Assembly: GCF_947077775.1 (NCBI RefSeq)
Contig: NZ_CAMTTE010000001.1
Location: 682,001-746,000, forward strand
Reading direction: 5' to 3'
From: Salinibacter pepae
Lineage (GTDB): Bacteria > Bacteroidota > Rhodothermia > Rhodothermales > Salinibacteraceae
DNA: 64,000 bases
This document shows positions 44,982-55,772 of the stretch, one piece after another. The notes under the pieces were generated by a model. The model was not told where the DNA came from, ran no database searches, and saw nothing but the letters and a program-made list of their open reading frames with translations. The position numbers and the translations under genes are program-made. Position 1 is the stretch's first letter; each line of letters starts with the position of its first letter.

Positions 44982-45434
44982 CTACGCGGTCCCCGTCGAG
45001 CCGAAGCCGCCGGGCCCCCGCACGGTCTCTTCGAGGGCCTCGCGGTGCACCCATTCCACGCGGGCGTGCCGCGCCACCACGAGCTGGGCGATGCGCATGC
45101 CGCGCTCAATCGTGAACGGCTCGGCGCCGTGGTTCACGAGCAGAACCTTGACCTCCCCGCGGTAGTCGGCGTCGATGGTGCCCGGACTGTTGAGGACGGT
45201 CACCCCGTGATCGTGGGCCAGTCCACTCCGCGGCCGGACCTGGCCCTCGTGCCCCTCCGGCAGCGCAAGTTTCAGGCCCGTGTCCACGAGGGCGCGGGCG
45301 CCCGGATCCAGCACGACCGGGGCGTCCGTCGGCACCGCCGCCCGCAGGTCCATGCCCGCACTCGCGGACGTCTCGTAGCTCGGCAGGGCGAGCCCCTCGG
45401 CGTGGGGCAGGCGCGTGATGGAAACGTCGATCAT
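44982..45434 (-). CDS. dut: dUTP diphosphatase
   Basis: 150 residues. The five dUTPase motifs are present: [53 protein letters not shown] and GGFGSTG at the C-terminus. It removes dUTP to protect DNA and provide dUMP. It sits between the convergent Omp85-type gene and the POT transporter. Confidence 0.95.
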   Translation of the reverse strand: MIDVSITRLPHAEGLALPSYETSASAGMDLRAAVPTDAPVVLDPGARALVDTGLKLALPEGHEGQVRPRSGLAHDHGVTVLNSPGTIDADYRGEVKVLLVNHGAEPFTIERGMRIAQLVVARHARVEWVHREALEETVRGPGGFGSTGTA

Positions 45435-45495
45435 CGAAGCGTTCGGGATCGGAGTGAGAGATTGAGAAGGAACGTGCGGCCCCCCCGCCGGTCCG

Positions 45496-47412
45496 TTATT
45501 CGATGTCGCCCATGAGCCGCTTCACGGGCGGCGCGGCAAGCATCGCGACCAGGCCGCCCCCGCCAATAATGAGGGCCACCGTCGTAAACAGCCCGGACGG
45601 GTCGAGCGTCTCCAGCTGCCCGGCAATGAGTCCGGCGAACAGGTTGCCGAGGGCCGTAGAGACGAACCAGACGCCCATCATCTGGCCCACGCGGTTCTCC
45701 GGCGCGAGCTTCGTCATTGACGACAGGCCCACCGGGGAGAGGGCCAGCTCGCCGCAGGTGTGCAGGAAGTAGGTGACCACCAGCCAGTGGGCGCCCACCG
45801 GGTTCTCGGCGGTCGCCTGCGACGCGCCCCAGGCGATCACGAAGAAGCCCGCGGCCAGGCCCAGGAGGCCGAGCCCAAACTTGACGGGAATGGAGGGGTT
45901 GGCGTTGCGGTTGGCAAGCCACGTCCAGAACGACCCGAAGACCGGCGCGAGGAGGACGATGAACGTCGGGTTGATGTTTTGCAGCATGCTGGCCGGCATG
46001 GTCCAGCCGCCCGCGATCTGGTAGGCCAGATAGCCGAGGAAGCCGACCACGAGGGCGCCGAGCAGGCTCACGCCCGCCCGTCCCACCCACCAGAGGTTCT
46101 CGCGCCGAAACATGCGGTAGCCGATGTACGCCGCCGGCAGGCCGATTAGGACGAGGGCCCCCATCAGGGCCGAGGTCTGCGAAAGCGCAAACGGCCCAAA
46201 GTCGCGGGCCGTGAGGTCTCGGGCGAACAGGTTGAGCGAAGAGCCCGCCTGCTCAAAGCCGGACCAGAAGAGGGCCGACAGGAGAAACAGCCAGTAGATG
46301 ACGAGGTACCGCCGCCGCTTCAGCGACACGTCGTATTGCGGGGCTGCAAGGCGGGCAATGCTCACCAGCACGAAAAACAGGACCGTCGCGCCGACCCCAA
46401 TCTGGGACGCCAGCGCCGCCCCGTCCACGAACTGATTTGTGACGAGGCTGGCCACGACGAAGAAGGCGGCCATTGTCCCCACGCCCGCCCACTCGAGCGT
46501 GAGGTAGGCAAAGAAGAGGAGCGTGACGAGAATGATGCCGATTCCCACCGCCTCGGCCACCTGGGTGAGCGTGATGCTGATGACCCCGGACGTGGCCAGG
46601 AACCCAAACGCCACGATCAGGGCCGTCACCAGTGCCGTAAGGCGGTAGAAGGTGCGGCTCTTCTGTTGGACGGCCTCCTCGTCGTCGGCGTCGAGCAGCC
46701 CGGCCTCCCCCAGGTTGGGCGCGCCCAGCTTGTAGGAAATGAGCCCCACCAGCATGCCGAAGCCCGCCAGCGAGAAGCCCCAGTGCCAGCTGTAATTCTC
46801 GGCCAGCCACCCGCAGAGCGTCGGGCCCAGGATGGCCCCGAAGTTGATCCCCATGTAGAAGACCGAGAAGCCCGCGTCACGTCGGGCCCCGCCCTCCGGG
46901 TAGAGGTCCCCGACCATCGTGCTGATGTTGGGCTTCAGGAGGCCCGTGCCGACGACGATCAGAAACAGTCCGAGGTAGAAGAAGGACACGTCCGGGAGGC
47001 CAAAGGCCGGCATCGCCAGGCTGAAGTGCCCCGCGGCAATGATGCAGCCGCCGACGAAGACCGACCGCCGCTGGCCCCAGATGTTGTCCGCCACCCAGCC
47101 ACCGGGCAGGGCCAGCAGATAGACAAACGCCGTGTACAGGCCGTAGACCGCCGTCGCCTTTTCGGTGCCGAAGCCGAGCCCCGGGTTCGTCGCTGCCGCG
47201 CCGGCCGGGGCCGTCATGAACAGGACGAGGAGCGCCCGTAGTCCGTAGTAGCTGAACCGCTCCCACAGCTCTGTAAAGAAGAGTGTGGCGAGGCCGCGCG
47301 GGTGCCCGAAAAAGTCCCGCCGACCGGCCACGGCCGTGGCCTCCCCCCCCGACGGCGCCCGGGCCCCTCCATTCTGCATCGACTCGTCGGACGAGGGACC
47401 GCTGGCTGCCAT
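45496..47412 (-). CDS. POT/PTR-family peptide transporter
   Basis: 638 residues from ATG 47412; a TTG further upstream is less likely. It has about 14 membrane segments. The first has [22 protein letters not shown], the PTR signature. Loop 2-3 has [19 protein letters not shown], and [22 protein letters not shown] is the PTR2 family hallmark (E-x-x-E-R-F and GTGxxKPN). A C-terminal [17 protein letters not shown] is also typical. It is a proton-coupled di/tripeptide transporter. It starts 62 bases upstream of dut. Confidence 0.93.
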   Translation of the reverse strand: MAASGPSSDESMQNGGARAPSGGEATAVAGRRDFFGHPRGLATLFFTELWERFSYYGLRALLVLFMTAPAGAAATNPGLGFGTEKATAVYGLYTAFVYLLALPGGWVADNIWGQRRSVFVGGCIIAAGHFSLAMPAFGLPDVSFFYLGLFLIVVGTGLLKPNISTMVGDLYPEGGARRDAGFSVFYMGINFGAILGPTLCGWLAENYSWHWGFSLAGFGMLVGLISYKLGAPNLGEAGLLDADDEEAVQQKSRTFYRLTALVTALIVAFGFLATSGVISITLTQVAEAVGIGIILVTLLFFAYLTLEWAGVGTMAAFFVVASLVTNQFVDGAALASQIGVGATVLFFVLVSIARLAAPQYDVSLKRRRYLVIYWLFLLSALFWSGFEQAGSSLNLFARDLTARDFGPFALSQTSALMGALVLIGLPAAYIGYRMFRRENLWWVGRAGVSLLGALVVGFLGYLAYQIAGGWTMPASMLQNINPTFIVLLAPVFGSFWTWLANRNANPSIPVKFGLGLLGLAAGFFVIAWGASQATAENPVGAHWLVVTYFLHTCGELALSPVGLSSMTKLAPENRVGQMMGVWFVSTALGNLFAGLIAGQLETLDPSGLFTTVALIIGGGGLVAMLAAPPVKRLMGDIE

Positions 47413-47648
47413 TTGGGACCTAGAAATCAATCGGAAAAACGCGTCGGGGGACGAAAGGGCGTGTTCAACTGGACCGTTACAGGATCCGTATGAACGCTGG
47501 GAATATAGGAGACACTCGCTGCTCTGTCTAATTCTATGTCTAAATTCACGGTGAGGACGAACTGGGAATTGACTCTGCCGTTCGGGGTGGTGGTTTTATT
47601 GCACTCGCCTTTCCCTCCGTCTTTCGCACCCGAACACCCGCGTCCACC

Positions 47649-49538
47649 ATGGAACGCTCCTCCCGCGCCGATCTCATTTCGGAGGATTCCCATCCCGCCC
47701 GCACCCACACCTGCGGCGACCTCCACGCCGACGACAACGGCGAGGCGGTCGTCCTGAAAGGGTGGGTCGACACCCGGCGCGACCACGGCGGGCTCGTGTT
47801 CGTGGACCTGCGCGACCGCTACGGCCTCACCCAGGTCGTCTTTTCGCCGCAGGACAACCAGACGGCCTACGAGGTGGCCGGACAGCTGCGCCGGGAGGAC
47901 GTGATCAGCGTACAGGGAACCGTCCGCCCGCGGGGCGAGGAGGCCGTGAACCCGGACCTGCCGACCGGGGCCATCGAGGTCAGTGCCGATGACCTGGCGG
48001 TGCTCAACACGTCCGAGACGCCGCCCTTCGTCGTGAGCGCCCACGAGGAGCGGCAGATGAACACGAACGAGGACCTGCGCTTGGCGCACCGCTACCTGGA
48101 CCTCCGGCGGCCGGCCCTGCAGGAGAACATCGAGCTGCGCCACCGGCTCTACCAGACGACCCACCGCTACTTCGACGCCCACGACTTCTTGGAGGTGGAG
48201 ACCCCGGTGCTCATGAAATCCACCCCGGAGGGCGCGCGCGACTTCCTCGTCCCCAGCCGCCTCCACCCGGGCCGCTTCTACGCGCTGCCGCAGTCGCCGC
48301 AGACCTACAAGCAACTGCTCATGGTGGGCGGGCTCGACCGCTACGTCCAGATCGTAAAGTGCTTCCGCGACGAGGACCTGCGGGCCGACCGCCAGCCGGA
48401 GTTTACGCAGATCGACGTGGAGATGACGTTCGCCACCGAGGAGCAGGTCTACGAGCTTACCGAGGGGCTCATGGCCGACCTCTGGGACACCCTGGAGGAC
48501 ACGACGCTGGAGACGCCCTTTCCGCGCATGACCTACGACGAGGCGCTGCGGACCTACGGCACCGACAAGCCGGACCTGCGCTTCGACTTGGAATTGCACG
48601 ACGTGAGCGACTGCTTCGCCGGCAGCGGCTTCCGCGTCTTCGACTCGATCGTGGACGACGGCGGACACATCGTGGCCCTCCGGGTGCCCGGCGAGGGCGA
48701 CCGGGGGCGCGCCGCCATGGACCGGCTGGAGGACCACGTGACCGACGAGATCGGCGCCGCCGGGCTCATCTACTTCCAGCTGCCGTCCGACGGCTCCGGG
48801 ATCGAGCAGAACCTGAGCAGCGACGCCCTGCCCCACGAGTACGGGCGGGCCGCCGCCGAACAGGTGGGCGCCGAGGCGGGCGACTTGGTTCTCACGCTGG
48901 CCGGCCACGCGCCCACCGTGTTCGAGCAGGCCGGCGCCCTGCGCCTCCACATGGGCGAGGAGCTCGGCCTGCGCCCGCCCGCCGACGAGGGCGAGGACGC
49001 GTTCCTCTGGGTCACCGACTTTCCGCTGATGGAGTACGACGAGGAGGCCGGGCGCCCCGTCTCGATGCACCACCCCTTCACGGCGCCCCACCCGGACGAC
49101 CTCGACCACCTCGACGAGGACCCGACGCAGGTGCAGGCGCGGGCCTACGACCTCGTGCTCAACGGCACCGAGATCGGCGGCGGCTCCATCCGCATCCACA
49201 ACCACGAGACGCAAATGCAGGTCTTCGATGTCCTCGGGATCGACGCGGAGGAGGCGCAGGACCGATTCGGGTTTTTGCTCGACGCCCTCCGCTACGGCGC
49301 GCCGCCGCACGGGGGCATCGCACTCGGGCTCGACCGCCTCGTCATGCTGCTGGCCGGGGCCGATTCGCTCCGCGACGTCATCGCCTTCCCCAAGACCCAG
49401 AGCGGCAAGGAGCCAATGGTGAAGTCGCCCGACTGGGTGGACCCCGAGCAGCTGGAGACCCTCGCCCTCCGCCTCGACCTGCCCCCCGACGTGGAACCGC
49501 CGGCCCGGATCGCCCAGCGCAAGCGCCTGGCGTCGTAG
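47649..49538 (+). CDS. aspS: aspartyl-tRNA synthetase, bacterial type
   Basis: 629 residues. N-terminal OB-fold ([26 protein letters not shown]), class II motif 1, then motif 2 ([21 protein letters not shown]) and motif 3 ([16 protein letters not shown]). The bacterial GAD insertion (about 300-430) is present. Charges tRNA-Asp, or tRNA-Asp/Asn if the cell lacks AsnRS and uses the amidotransferase route; that cannot be told here. Pyrophosphatase follows 10 bases after and may be co-transcribed. Confidence 0.97.
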   Translation: MERSSRADLISEDSHPARTHTCGDLHADDNGEAVVLKGWVDTRRDHGGLVFVDLRDRYGLTQVVFSPQDNQTAYEVAGQLRREDVISVQGTVRPRGEEAVNPDLPTGAIEVSADDLAVLNTSETPPFVVSAHEERQMNTNEDLRLAHRYLDLRRPALQENIELRHRLYQTTHRYFDAHDFLEVETPVLMKSTPEGARDFLVPSRLHPGRFYALPQSPQTYKQLLMVGGLDRYVQIVKCFRDEDLRADRQPEFTQIDVEMTFATEEQVYELTEGLMADLWDTLEDTTLETPFPRMTYDEALRTYGTDKPDLRFDLELHDVSDCFAGSGFRVFDSIVDDGGHIVALRVPGEGDRGRAAMDRLEDHVTDEIGAAGLIYFQLPSDGSGIEQNLSSDALPHEYGRAAAEQVGAEAGDLVLTLAGHAPTVFEQAGALRLHMGEELGLRPPADEGEDAFLWVTDFPLMEYDEEAGRPVSMHHPFTAPHPDDLDHLDEDPTQVQARAYDLVLNGTEIGGGSIRIHNHETQMQVFDVLGIDAEEAQDRFGFLLDALRYGAPPHGGIALGLDRLVMLLAGADSLRDVIAFPKTQSGKEPMVKSPDWVDPEQLETLALRLDLPPDVEPPARIAQRKRLAS

Positions 49539-49548
49539 GCCCTGCCCC

Positions 49549-50007
49549 ATGTCCGACTCGCTTTATCCCCCCTTGGACCTGCAGGCCCTCCGCTCGGCCG
49601 CCCACGAGCACCTTCACTGGGGGACGTGGGCGCGGTGCATCGAGGACAACGGGATTACGATCGAGCGGCCCCGCACGACGGCCCACCCCGACCATCCGTC
49701 CATTGTCTACCCGGTCGACTACGGATACGTGAACGGCACGCGGGGCGGCGACGGCGACGCACTCGACGTGTTCGTGGGCCGCGGCACGACCGGCCTCGTG
49801 GGGGCGCTCCTGACGACCGATCACCAGCAGCGGGACCGGGAGGCCAAGCTCCTCTACGACTGTACGCCCGCCGAGGTCTACACGGCCCACGGCTTTATCA
49901 ACTACGACCGGACGCTGCTGGAGGGCGTGCTGGTGCTCCGCCAAGAGATGCGGGCCCTCTGGGACGAGGGCAACGGACCGGCCCCACCCTCGGCGCAACG
50001 ACCGTAG
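49549..50007 (+). CDS. inorganic pyrophosphatase-like protein
   Basis: 152 residues, shorter than most family I pyrophosphatases. It has the family's IERPRTTAHPDHPSIVYPVDYGYVNGT and the metal motif DGDALDVFVG, near the canonical DGDPxDVxV. The usual Lys/Arg/Asp pocket is only partly visible. It hydrolyses pyrophosphate, drawing synthetic reactions forward, which fits the aspS neighbour just upstream. The very short C-terminus makes the activity less certain. Confidence 0.8.
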   Translation: MSDSLYPPLDLQALRSAAHEHLHWGTWARCIEDNGITIERPRTTAHPDHPSIVYPVDYGYVNGTRGGDGDALDVFVGRGTTGLVGALLTTDHQQRDREAKLLYDCTPAEVYTAHGFINYDRTLLEGVLVLRQEMRALWDEGNGPAPPSAQRP

Positions 50008-50024
50008 GCGGGACTCACGTCTCT

Positions 50025-50411
50025 TTACGCTCGTCGTATCGTCACCGTGGCCCCGACCCGATCGGCAAGCGCCCGGAGCTGGGACGGTGTGACGCCGATG
50101 TAGACCGTGTCGACGCCGGTGCGTCCCGGGTGCGCGTCGGAGCGGATCCGGTTCGTCGAGCGGCCGGCGTGGTCCGTCCCGCGGTGCCCATTGACCATCA
50201 CGAGCGTCTCGACCGCGTCGTCGCCGTCCACCGCCCGAATGACCTCGGCGCGAGACGCCTTCAGGGCCCGCGAGTAGACGTAGGCGGAGCCACAGATGAT
50301 GCCCCCGTATCGCTTGAGGCGGCCCGGCGGGCCCGACGACGAACTCTCGGAGCCGTTCGCAGAGTCGTGGTGCATCCCGTCGTGCCTTCGCTGTGCCGAT
50401 TCCAAACCCAT
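50025..50411 (-). CDS. hypothetical protein
   Basis: 128 residues from ATG 50411; upstream in-frame starts (50447, 50480) are possible. The N-terminus is polar and His/Ser-rich. Then comes YGGIICGSAYVYSRALKAS, AVETLVMVNGHRG and GVDTVYIGVTPSQLRALADR. Gly-rich beta/alpha character hints at a small folded domain but no family is recognised. It follows the fused E1 gene on the same strand by 84 bases, so it may end that operon. Confidence 0.5.
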   Translation of the reverse strand: MGLESAQRRHDGMHHDSANGSESSSSGPPGRLKRYGGIICGSAYVYSRALKASRAEVIRAVDGDDAVETLVMVNGHRGTDHAGRSTNRIRSDAHPGRTGVDTVYIGVTPSQLRALADRVGATVTIRRA

Positions 50412-50495
50412 CGAAAGCGGACGGAGCAAGCCCGGCGGTCGTTCCATTAGTCTCGGTCTTGGCTGAGACGCCCAATGCACGCCGCCCCCCGCCCC

Positions 50496-52493
50496 CTAAA
50501 ACGCCAGCAGGTCCTCCACCTTCGGCCGCAGCCGGGCCTCCGCAGAAAAGATCTCATCTTCCAGCGGCTTGGCGTTGGGCACCGGGAGGTCCTCGGCGGC
50601 CACTCGTGTGATGGGGGCATCGAGGAGCTCAAAGCCGATCTCGCCAAGCTCCGCCGCCACCTCGGCCCCAAAGCCGGCGGTGCGCGACGCCTCGTGCAGC
50701 ACGAGCAGGCAGTTTGTTTTGTCGAGCGACTGACGGACCGTCTCCCGATCCCAGGGCACGAGCGTGCGCAGGTCCACCACCTCCAGCTCCACTCCGTTTG
50801 CTTCGGCCTGGTGTTCCGCCTCCGCCAGCGCCCAGTGCACCCCCACCCCATAGGTGACGATGGTCGCGTCGGCGCCCTCCCGCGCCACCCGTGCCTCCCC
50901 GAACGGCAGCGTGTACGCCTCCGTCGGCACCGCGCCGCGGACCGAGCGGTAGAGCTTCTTGTGCTCGAAGAAGAGGACCGGGTTGGGGTCGGCCACGGCG
51001 GTGCGGAGGAGCCCCTTCGCGTCGCGGGGCGTGGCGGGCACCACGACCTTCAGGCCCGGCGTGTGGGCGAACCAGGCCTCCCGCGACTGCGAGTGGAACG
51101 GCCCGGCCCCGATGCCGCCGCCGAAGGGCGCGCGAATCGTCACGTTGACCGGCTGTCCCCACCGGTAGTGGGTGGTCGCCAGGTTGTTGACGGTCTGGTT
51201 GAAGCCACACGAGATGAAGTCGGCGTACTGCATCTCCACGACCGCCGGGAGGCCCTCAATGGACAGCCCCATCCCGGCCCCGAGGGCGCCGTCTTCGATG
51301 ATCGGCGTGTTGCGGACGCGCTCCCTGCCAAACTCGTCGACGAAGCCGTCGGTCACCTTGAACGCCCCGCCGTACTCGGCAATGTCCTGCCCCATCACAA
51401 TCACCTCGTCGTCGTCCCGCATCGCCGCCCGCAGGCCGTCCTGAAGGGCGTCGATGAAGCGCGTCTCCTCCGGGTCCGCATCGGGCGACGGCAGGTCCGG
51501 ATCGGGCGACGGGGCAAAGACGGCGTCGCGCTCGGCCTCGGGGGTGCTGGTCACCGCCGGCCGGTCGAGGGCCCACTCCGCCAGCTCGTCGACCGCGGAC
51601 TCGAGCTCGGCCCGGATGCTCTCCATCCGGTCGGCCCCGAGCAGCCCCTCCTCCCGCACCCGAGCGGCAAAGCGGTCGAGCGGGTCTTTTTCTTTCCACT
51701 CCTCGATGAGCTCGTCCGGGACGTACGCGGTGCCGGAGGCTTCCTCGTGGCCCCGCACGCGAAACGTTTTCATCTCCAGCAGCACCGGCCCCTCGGTCCG
51801 GGCGTGCGCCCGCGCCTCCCGAACCGCCTCGATGACAGCAAACACGTCGTTGCCGTCCACGATCATCCCCGGCATGTCGTAGCCGGCGGCCGCGTCGGCG
51901 ATGTCGTCGGGGGCCACCGCCTCGTCGGTGGGCGTCGAGAGGCCGTAGCCGTTGTTCTCCACCAGGAAGAGGACCGGCAGGTCCCACACCGACGCCAGGT
52001 TGAGCGCCTCGTGGAAGTCGCCCTCGCGGGTGCCCCCGTCGCCACAGAACGCGCAGGCGACCCGGTCCGCCTCCCGGAACCGAACGGCCTGCCCCAGCCC
52101 GCACGCCACCGGCAGCATGGCGGCCATGTGCGAGATCATGCCCACCAGGTTTTTCTCCGGCAGCCCGAAGTGAAAAGTCCGGTCCCGGCCGTTCGTAAAG
52201 CCCCCCTTCTTCCCCATCAACTGGCAAAAGAGGCGCTCCCGGTCGACGTCGCGCGTGGTCCACACGCCGAGGTTGCGGTGCATCGGCAGGATGTAGTCCC
52301 GGTCGTCCAGCGCCCAGGCGGTGCCCGCGGCGACGGCCTCCTGCCCGTACCCGCTAAACCATTTCGCGATGCGCCCCTGCCGGATGAGCGTCAGCATCTT
52401 TTCCTCGATGACGCGGGGCTCGAGGAGCGCCCGGAAGAGCGCCTCGGCGTCGAGGGCAGGGCCCGTATTGACAGATGACTCTGGGGAGGACAT
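50496..52493 (-). CDS. fused 2-oxoacid dehydrogenase E1 (alpha + beta)
   Basis: 665 residues from ATG 52493. Residues 1 to about 325 are an E1-alpha domain: WFSGYGQEAVAAGTAWAL and the thiamine diphosphate region FCGDGGTREGDFHEALNLASVWDLPVLFLVENNGYG. A Pro/Asp-rich linker (about 330-350) joins it to the E1-beta domain (GQDIAEYGGAFKVTDG ... FEHKKLYRSVRG ... GVGVHWALAEAEHQAEANG, ending KVEDLLAF). It decarboxylates a 2-oxo acid, most likely a branched-chain one, for an E2/E3 complex. Fused E1 chains of this type occur in Bacteroidota. The same run carries the separate E1-alpha/E1-beta/E2 genes upstream. Confidence 0.92.
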   Translation of the reverse strand: MSSPESSVNTGPALDAEALFRALLEPRVIEEKMLTLIRQGRIAKWFSGYGQEAVAAGTAWALDDRDYILPMHRNLGVWTTRDVDRERLFCQLMGKKGGFTNGRDRTFHFGLPEKNLVGMISHMAAMLPVACGLGQAVRFREADRVACAFCGDGGTREGDFHEALNLASVWDLPVLFLVENNGYGLSTPTDEAVAPDDIADAAAGYDMPGMIVDGNDVFAVIEAVREARAHARTEGPVLLEMKTFRVRGHEEASGTAYVPDELIEEWKEKDPLDRFAARVREEGLLGADRMESIRAELESAVDELAEWALDRPAVTSTPEAERDAVFAPSPDPDLPSPDADPEETRFIDALQDGLRAAMRDDDEVIVMGQDIAEYGGAFKVTDGFVDEFGRERVRNTPIIEDGALGAGMGLSIEGLPAVVEMQYADFISCGFNQTVNNLATTHYRWGQPVNVTIRAPFGGGIGAGPFHSQSREAWFAHTPGLKVVVPATPRDAKGLLRTAVADPNPVLFFEHKKLYRSVRGAVPTEAYTLPFGEARVAREGADATIVTYGVGVHWALAEAEHQAEANGVELEVVDLRTLVPWDRETVRQSLDKTNCLLVLHEASRTAGFGAEVAAELGEIGFELLDAPITRVAAEDLPVPNAKPLEDEIFSAEARLRPKVEDLLAF

Positions 52494-52589
52494 GTATCTC
52501 GTAGTTCGGAACGAAGACTGACGATGAGCGCTGCGAACAGAGGGCGGGCGAGACAAGGGCCGCTCGAAGCATGCCCCCTCGGCTTGCTT

Positions 52590-53303
52590 CTATTCCAGTC
52601 GGAAGGTGAAGGTGATCGTGCCGGTCTGGGTTTCCTGGGGCGCCCCCGGCGGCAGTGCGTTGAAGCGCCACTGTTGCAGGGCGTCCATGACGGCGGCCTC
52701 CAGTTCGGGATTGCCCTTGAGGAGGGGCACGCGCCGCACGATGCGCCCGTCCGGGTTGACGGTAATCCGAACCCGGATGCGGGCGTTCACCTTCTCGGCG
52801 TACTGCGGAAGGGGCGCCCGCTCGGGATCCCGGTCCAGCCCCTCAATGTCGTAGGGCGCAGCGGCCTCTTCCTGGGAGCCCGACCCCGGATCGCCCGATT
52901 CGTCACCGGGCTCCTCACTCGGCTCCTGCTGGTCGGCCTGCTGTTCCGTCTCGGGCTGGGCCTCGGCCTCCGGCACGGTCGTCTCCTCCTCGGTCGGCGG
53001 CACGGACTCCTCGCTCTGCTCCTCCTCCGGAAGGTTGACCGGCTCCGACGCGGGCTCCTCCGCCGTCTCGTCGGGCTCGGCCTCCGGCTCGGGCGCCTCC
53101 TCCCGCGGCTCCGGCGTCGTCGTGTTCTCCACCGGCTCGGTGGCCTCCACCGGCTGCCCGGGCGAGAACTCGCCGAATTCCACCTCCACGTAGCCGAGCT
53201 GGGCCGGGCGGGGGCGCGACGCCGTCAGGGAGGCGAAGAGAAGGGCGAGCCCCCCGTGGAGGATAACGGTGGTGGCGACCCCGATCCAATCGCTACGGGA
53301 CAT
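52590..53303 (-). CDS. TonB-family energy transducer
   Basis: 237 residues. One N-terminal membrane helix (WIGVATTVILHGGLALLFASL), then a Pro/Glu-rich spacer of about 120 residues that crosses the periplasm and a C-terminal TonB domain (about 160-237) with VNARIRVRITVNPDGRIVRRVP and ALQQWRFNALPPGAPQ. It passes energy from the inner membrane to outer-membrane receptors such as the one at the window's start. No exbB/exbD is here. The spacer is acidic rather than the usual Pro/Lys-rich, in keeping with a halophile. Confidence 0.9.
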   Translation of the reverse strand: MSRSDWIGVATTVILHGGLALLFASLTASRPRPAQLGYVEVEFGEFSPGQPVEATEPVENTTTPEPREEAPEPEAEPDETAEEPASEPVNLPEEEQSEESVPPTEEETTVPEAEAQPETEQQADQQEPSEEPGDESGDPGSGSQEEAAAPYDIEGLDRDPERAPLPQYAEKVNARIRVRITVNPDGRIVRRVPLLKGNPELEAAVMDALQQWRFNALPPGAPQETQTGTITFTFRLE

Positions 53304-53423
53304 GGGACGCGCGCAGTTGTGGAAGCAGGCGGGCGATCAGTGTTGCCGGTCGTAGAGACGTTGGACGGCCTCGGCCCCACAAAAGTTCGTCGCGTCGGCC
53401 CTTTGCTGCGACCTCAGATCTCG

Positions 53424-54227
53424 TCAGCCGGCGTGGTCGAAGCGCGTCACGCCGTCGCGGACGAAGCGGCCCTCGTCGGGCACGTACCGCCGTTCCTCCA
53501 CGGAGAAGGCCTCCGGCCCCACGGAGACGACGTTGTAGAAGTTGATCGGGCCCGTCGGTTCGCGCCAGCGATTGCTCGTTGCCGTGCCCGCGCTGGCAAC
53601 GACGATGCGCGGGGTGCCCGGGATGATTTCGAGGGGCTGGATTGCGGAGATGTGGAGGTGCCCGCAGAGAATGAGGTCGATGCCCACCTCGCCCGCCACC
53701 GCGAGGGTCTGCTCGGCCTGCCGGGCCACGGGGTGTGGGCTGATGGGCCCGATGGCCGTGGGGTGGAGCTGGTGGTGCACCACGAGCACCTTGAAGCGGT
53801 CGTCCCCTGTCCCCGAGAAGAACGTGCGCATGGCACTCCGGTCGGCCGGGCCGATGCGCCCCCCTTTGATCGACGGCCCGTACGCGGACGTGAGGCCGAG
53901 GACCGATACGTCCTGGGCCTCGAAGGTCGGGGCGAGGTCGTCCGTAATGAACTGCTTGTAGCGCTCCAGGGGCGTCCGGAGTCGCTTTAGGGGGCGCCAC
54001 CACGGGTAGACGTCGTGGTTGCCCGCCACGACGAGGGTGGGCGGGGCCAGCGCGTCGAGCAGGTCTCGGGCCGCCCTGTACTCCGCCGGACGGGCCCGCT
54101 GTGTGAGGTCGCCGCTCACCGCGACGAGGTCGATGCCCGCCGCGTTGATCTCGTCCAGAAGCGCCTCCACCACTCCGGCGTCCGCAATGCGCCCGAAGTG
54201 GAGGTCGGAGATGTGAGCAATGGTCAT
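53424..54227 (-). CDS. metallophosphoesterase (CpdA/GpdQ-like)
   Basis: 267 residues. Motifs in order: HISDLHFGR, VSGDLTQRA, VVAGNHDVYPWW, VVHHQLHPTA and CGHLHISA, the standard set for a class III phosphoesterase. It probably hydrolyses phosphodiesters such as cyclic AMP. It lies 33 bases after the E2 gene and shares its direction, so it may be in the same transcript as the pyruvate dehydrogenase genes. Confidence 0.87.
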   Translation of the reverse strand: MTIAHISDLHFGRIADAGVVEALLDEINAAGIDLVAVSGDLTQRARPAEYRAARDLLDALAPPTLVVAGNHDVYPWWRPLKRLRTPLERYKQFITDDLAPTFEAQDVSVLGLTSAYGPSIKGGRIGPADRSAMRTFFSGTGDDRFKVLVVHHQLHPTAIGPISPHPVARQAEQTLAVAGEVGIDLILCGHLHISAIQPLEIIPGTPRIVVASAGTATSNRWREPTGPINFYNVVSVGPEAFSVEERRYVPDEGRFVRDGVTRFDHAG

Positions 54228-54260
54228 AGCGCCGAACGCGGGCCTCGTAACCGTTCCACG

Positions 54261-55682
54261 CTACAGCAACAGGTTCATCGGCTCCTCCAGGTACGACTTC
54301 ACGGTGTCGAGGAAGTGAGCCCCCTTGGCCCCATCCACGACGCGGTGGTCGCAGGAGAGGGTCACCTTCATGCGCGTGCCCGGCACCACCTCGCCGTCCT
54401 CCACGACGGGGGTGTCGCGGATTTCGCCGATCGCCAGGATGGCCGAGTTGGGCGGGTTGATGATGGCCGTAAACTCCTCGATGCCGAACATGCCGAGGTT
54501 GCTCGTGGTGAAGGTCGCCCCTTCAAACTCCTCCGGCTCCAGGTCGCGGTCCCGCGCCCGCTCGGCCAGGGCCCGCGTCTCGCGGGCGAGCTCCGAGAGC
54601 CCCTTCCGGTCCGCGTCACGAATGACAGGGGTGATCAGCCCCTCGTCGATGGCGACGGCAATGCCGATGTGCACGCGGTTGTGCTTGTGGATTTCGCCCT
54701 CGTCGGGACGGTAGGCGGCGTTGACGTACGGGTGGTCGTGCAGCGAGAGGGCACACGCCTTGGTGATGAAGTCGTTGAAGGAGATTTTCGCGCGGCCCTG
54801 CTCCTCCGCCAGCTCGTTGAGGTCCTCGCGCACCTCGATCGCGCGCTCCACGTCGATGTCGACCGTCAGGTAATAGTGCGGGGCCGAGTACTTGCTCTCC
54901 GCAAGGCGCCGGGCGATGGTCTCCCGCATCTGCGTAATGCCTTCGGACTCGTACGCGGCCTCCTCGTCCGGCATCGCGTAGGACGGCGCCTCGGGGACGG
55001 ACGGCTCGGGCTGGGGCGCCGGCTCCGGTTCGGGCGTCGGCTCCGGTTCGGTTGTCGGCTCCGGTTTGGGCGTCGATTCGGGCGCGGCCTCCTGCTTCTC
55101 GACATGGGTTTCCACGTCCCGACGCACGATGCGCTCCTCGGGCCCCGATCCCTCAACCTGCGCCAGTTCCACGCCGTGCTCCTGCGCAATGCGGCGGGCC
55201 AGGGGAGACGCCTTGATGCGGCGCCCCTCCGCGTCGGTCCCGGCGGGCACCGGCTCCGGCGTCCGTTCGGACAACTGCCCGTCCCCACTCGGCTCCGGCG
55301 CGGGCTCGGGCTCCACCTCCGGCTCGGCCGATGCGTCCTCGGCGTCGGCGTCCGGCTCGGCGTCGGCGTCCGGGTCGGCCTCGGGCTCCGCGGTTGCGGC
55401 CCCGTCCCCGCCGGCGTCATCCACGAGGTCGGAGATGTCCTCTCCGGCCTCCCCAATCACGGCGATCAGCTCCCCGATGGGCACGGCGTCGCCCTCCCCA
55501 ATCACTTGTTTGAGCAGCACCCCCTCGTCAAAGGCCTCCAGGTCCATCGTGGCCTTGTCGGTCTCCACCTGCGCGAGCACGTCGCCCGCCGACACCTCCT
55601 CGCCCTCGTCCACGAGCCAGGCGGAAAGCACCCCCTCCTCCATGGTGTCGCTCAGCTTGGGCATTTCGATTGGAATCGCCAT
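54261..55682 (-). CDS. 2-oxoacid (pyruvate) dehydrogenase E2, dihydrolipoyl acyltransferase
   Basis: 473 residues. One N-terminal lipoyl domain with VETDKATMDLEA (Lys43 carries lipoate), an Ala/Asp/Glu/Pro linker, a peripheral-subunit-binding domain (about 155-195: KASPLARRIAQEHGVELAQV) and a second Pro/Glu-rich linker. The catalytic core begins near 245 (QMRETIARRLAESKYSAPHYYLT) and ends with the active-site HRVVDGAKG. A PDH-type E2 by its neighbours. The linkers are highly acidic. Leader sequence is shared with the E1-beta gene. Confidence 0.94.
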   Translation of the reverse strand: MAIPIEMPKLSDTMEEGVLSAWLVDEGEEVSAGDVLAQVETDKATMDLEAFDEGVLLKQVIGEGDAVPIGELIAVIGEAGEDISDLVDDAGGDGAATAEPEADPDADAEPDADAEDASAEPEVEPEPAPEPSGDGQLSERTPEPVPAGTDAEGRRIKASPLARRIAQEHGVELAQVEGSGPEERIVRRDVETHVEKQEAAPESTPKPEPTTEPEPTPEPEPAPQPEPSVPEAPSYAMPDEEAAYESEGITQMRETIARRLAESKYSAPHYYLTVDIDVERAIEVREDLNELAEEQGRAKISFNDFITKACALSLHDHPYVNAAYRPDEGEIHKHNRVHIGIAVAIDEGLITPVIRDADRKGLSELARETRALAERARDRDLEPEEFEGATFTTSNLGMFGIEEFTAIINPPNSAILAIGEIRDTPVVEDGEVVPGTRMKVTLSCDHRVVDGAKGAHFLDTVKSYLEEPMNLLL

Positions 55683-55703
55683 AAATCAGTGTCGATTTTC
55701 GGG

Positions 55704-55768
55704 TTGCGAATGTCGAATGTGGGTTGACCGGAGTGTCGAACGTCCAATTCGAAATTCGACACTCGCAA
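55704..55768. repeat. inverted repeat in the E1-beta/E2 spacer
   Basis: TTGCGAATGTCGAAT (55704-55718) and ATTCGACACTCGCAA (55754-55768) are inverted copies, 14 of 15 bases pairing, with a 35-base loop. A relative of the left arm lies at 56779-56793 in front of the E1-beta gene. The arm nearer E2 sits 22 bases upstream of its ATG. It could form an RNA hairpin in the transcript and affect the ratio of the subunits. Confidence 0.65.
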
Positions 55769-55772
55769 TTCG

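Noticed and set aside
47427-49550. A 707-codon open frame on the minus strand across aspS
   Set aside because: aspS is certain on the plus strand; the antisense frame is a GC-bias artefact.
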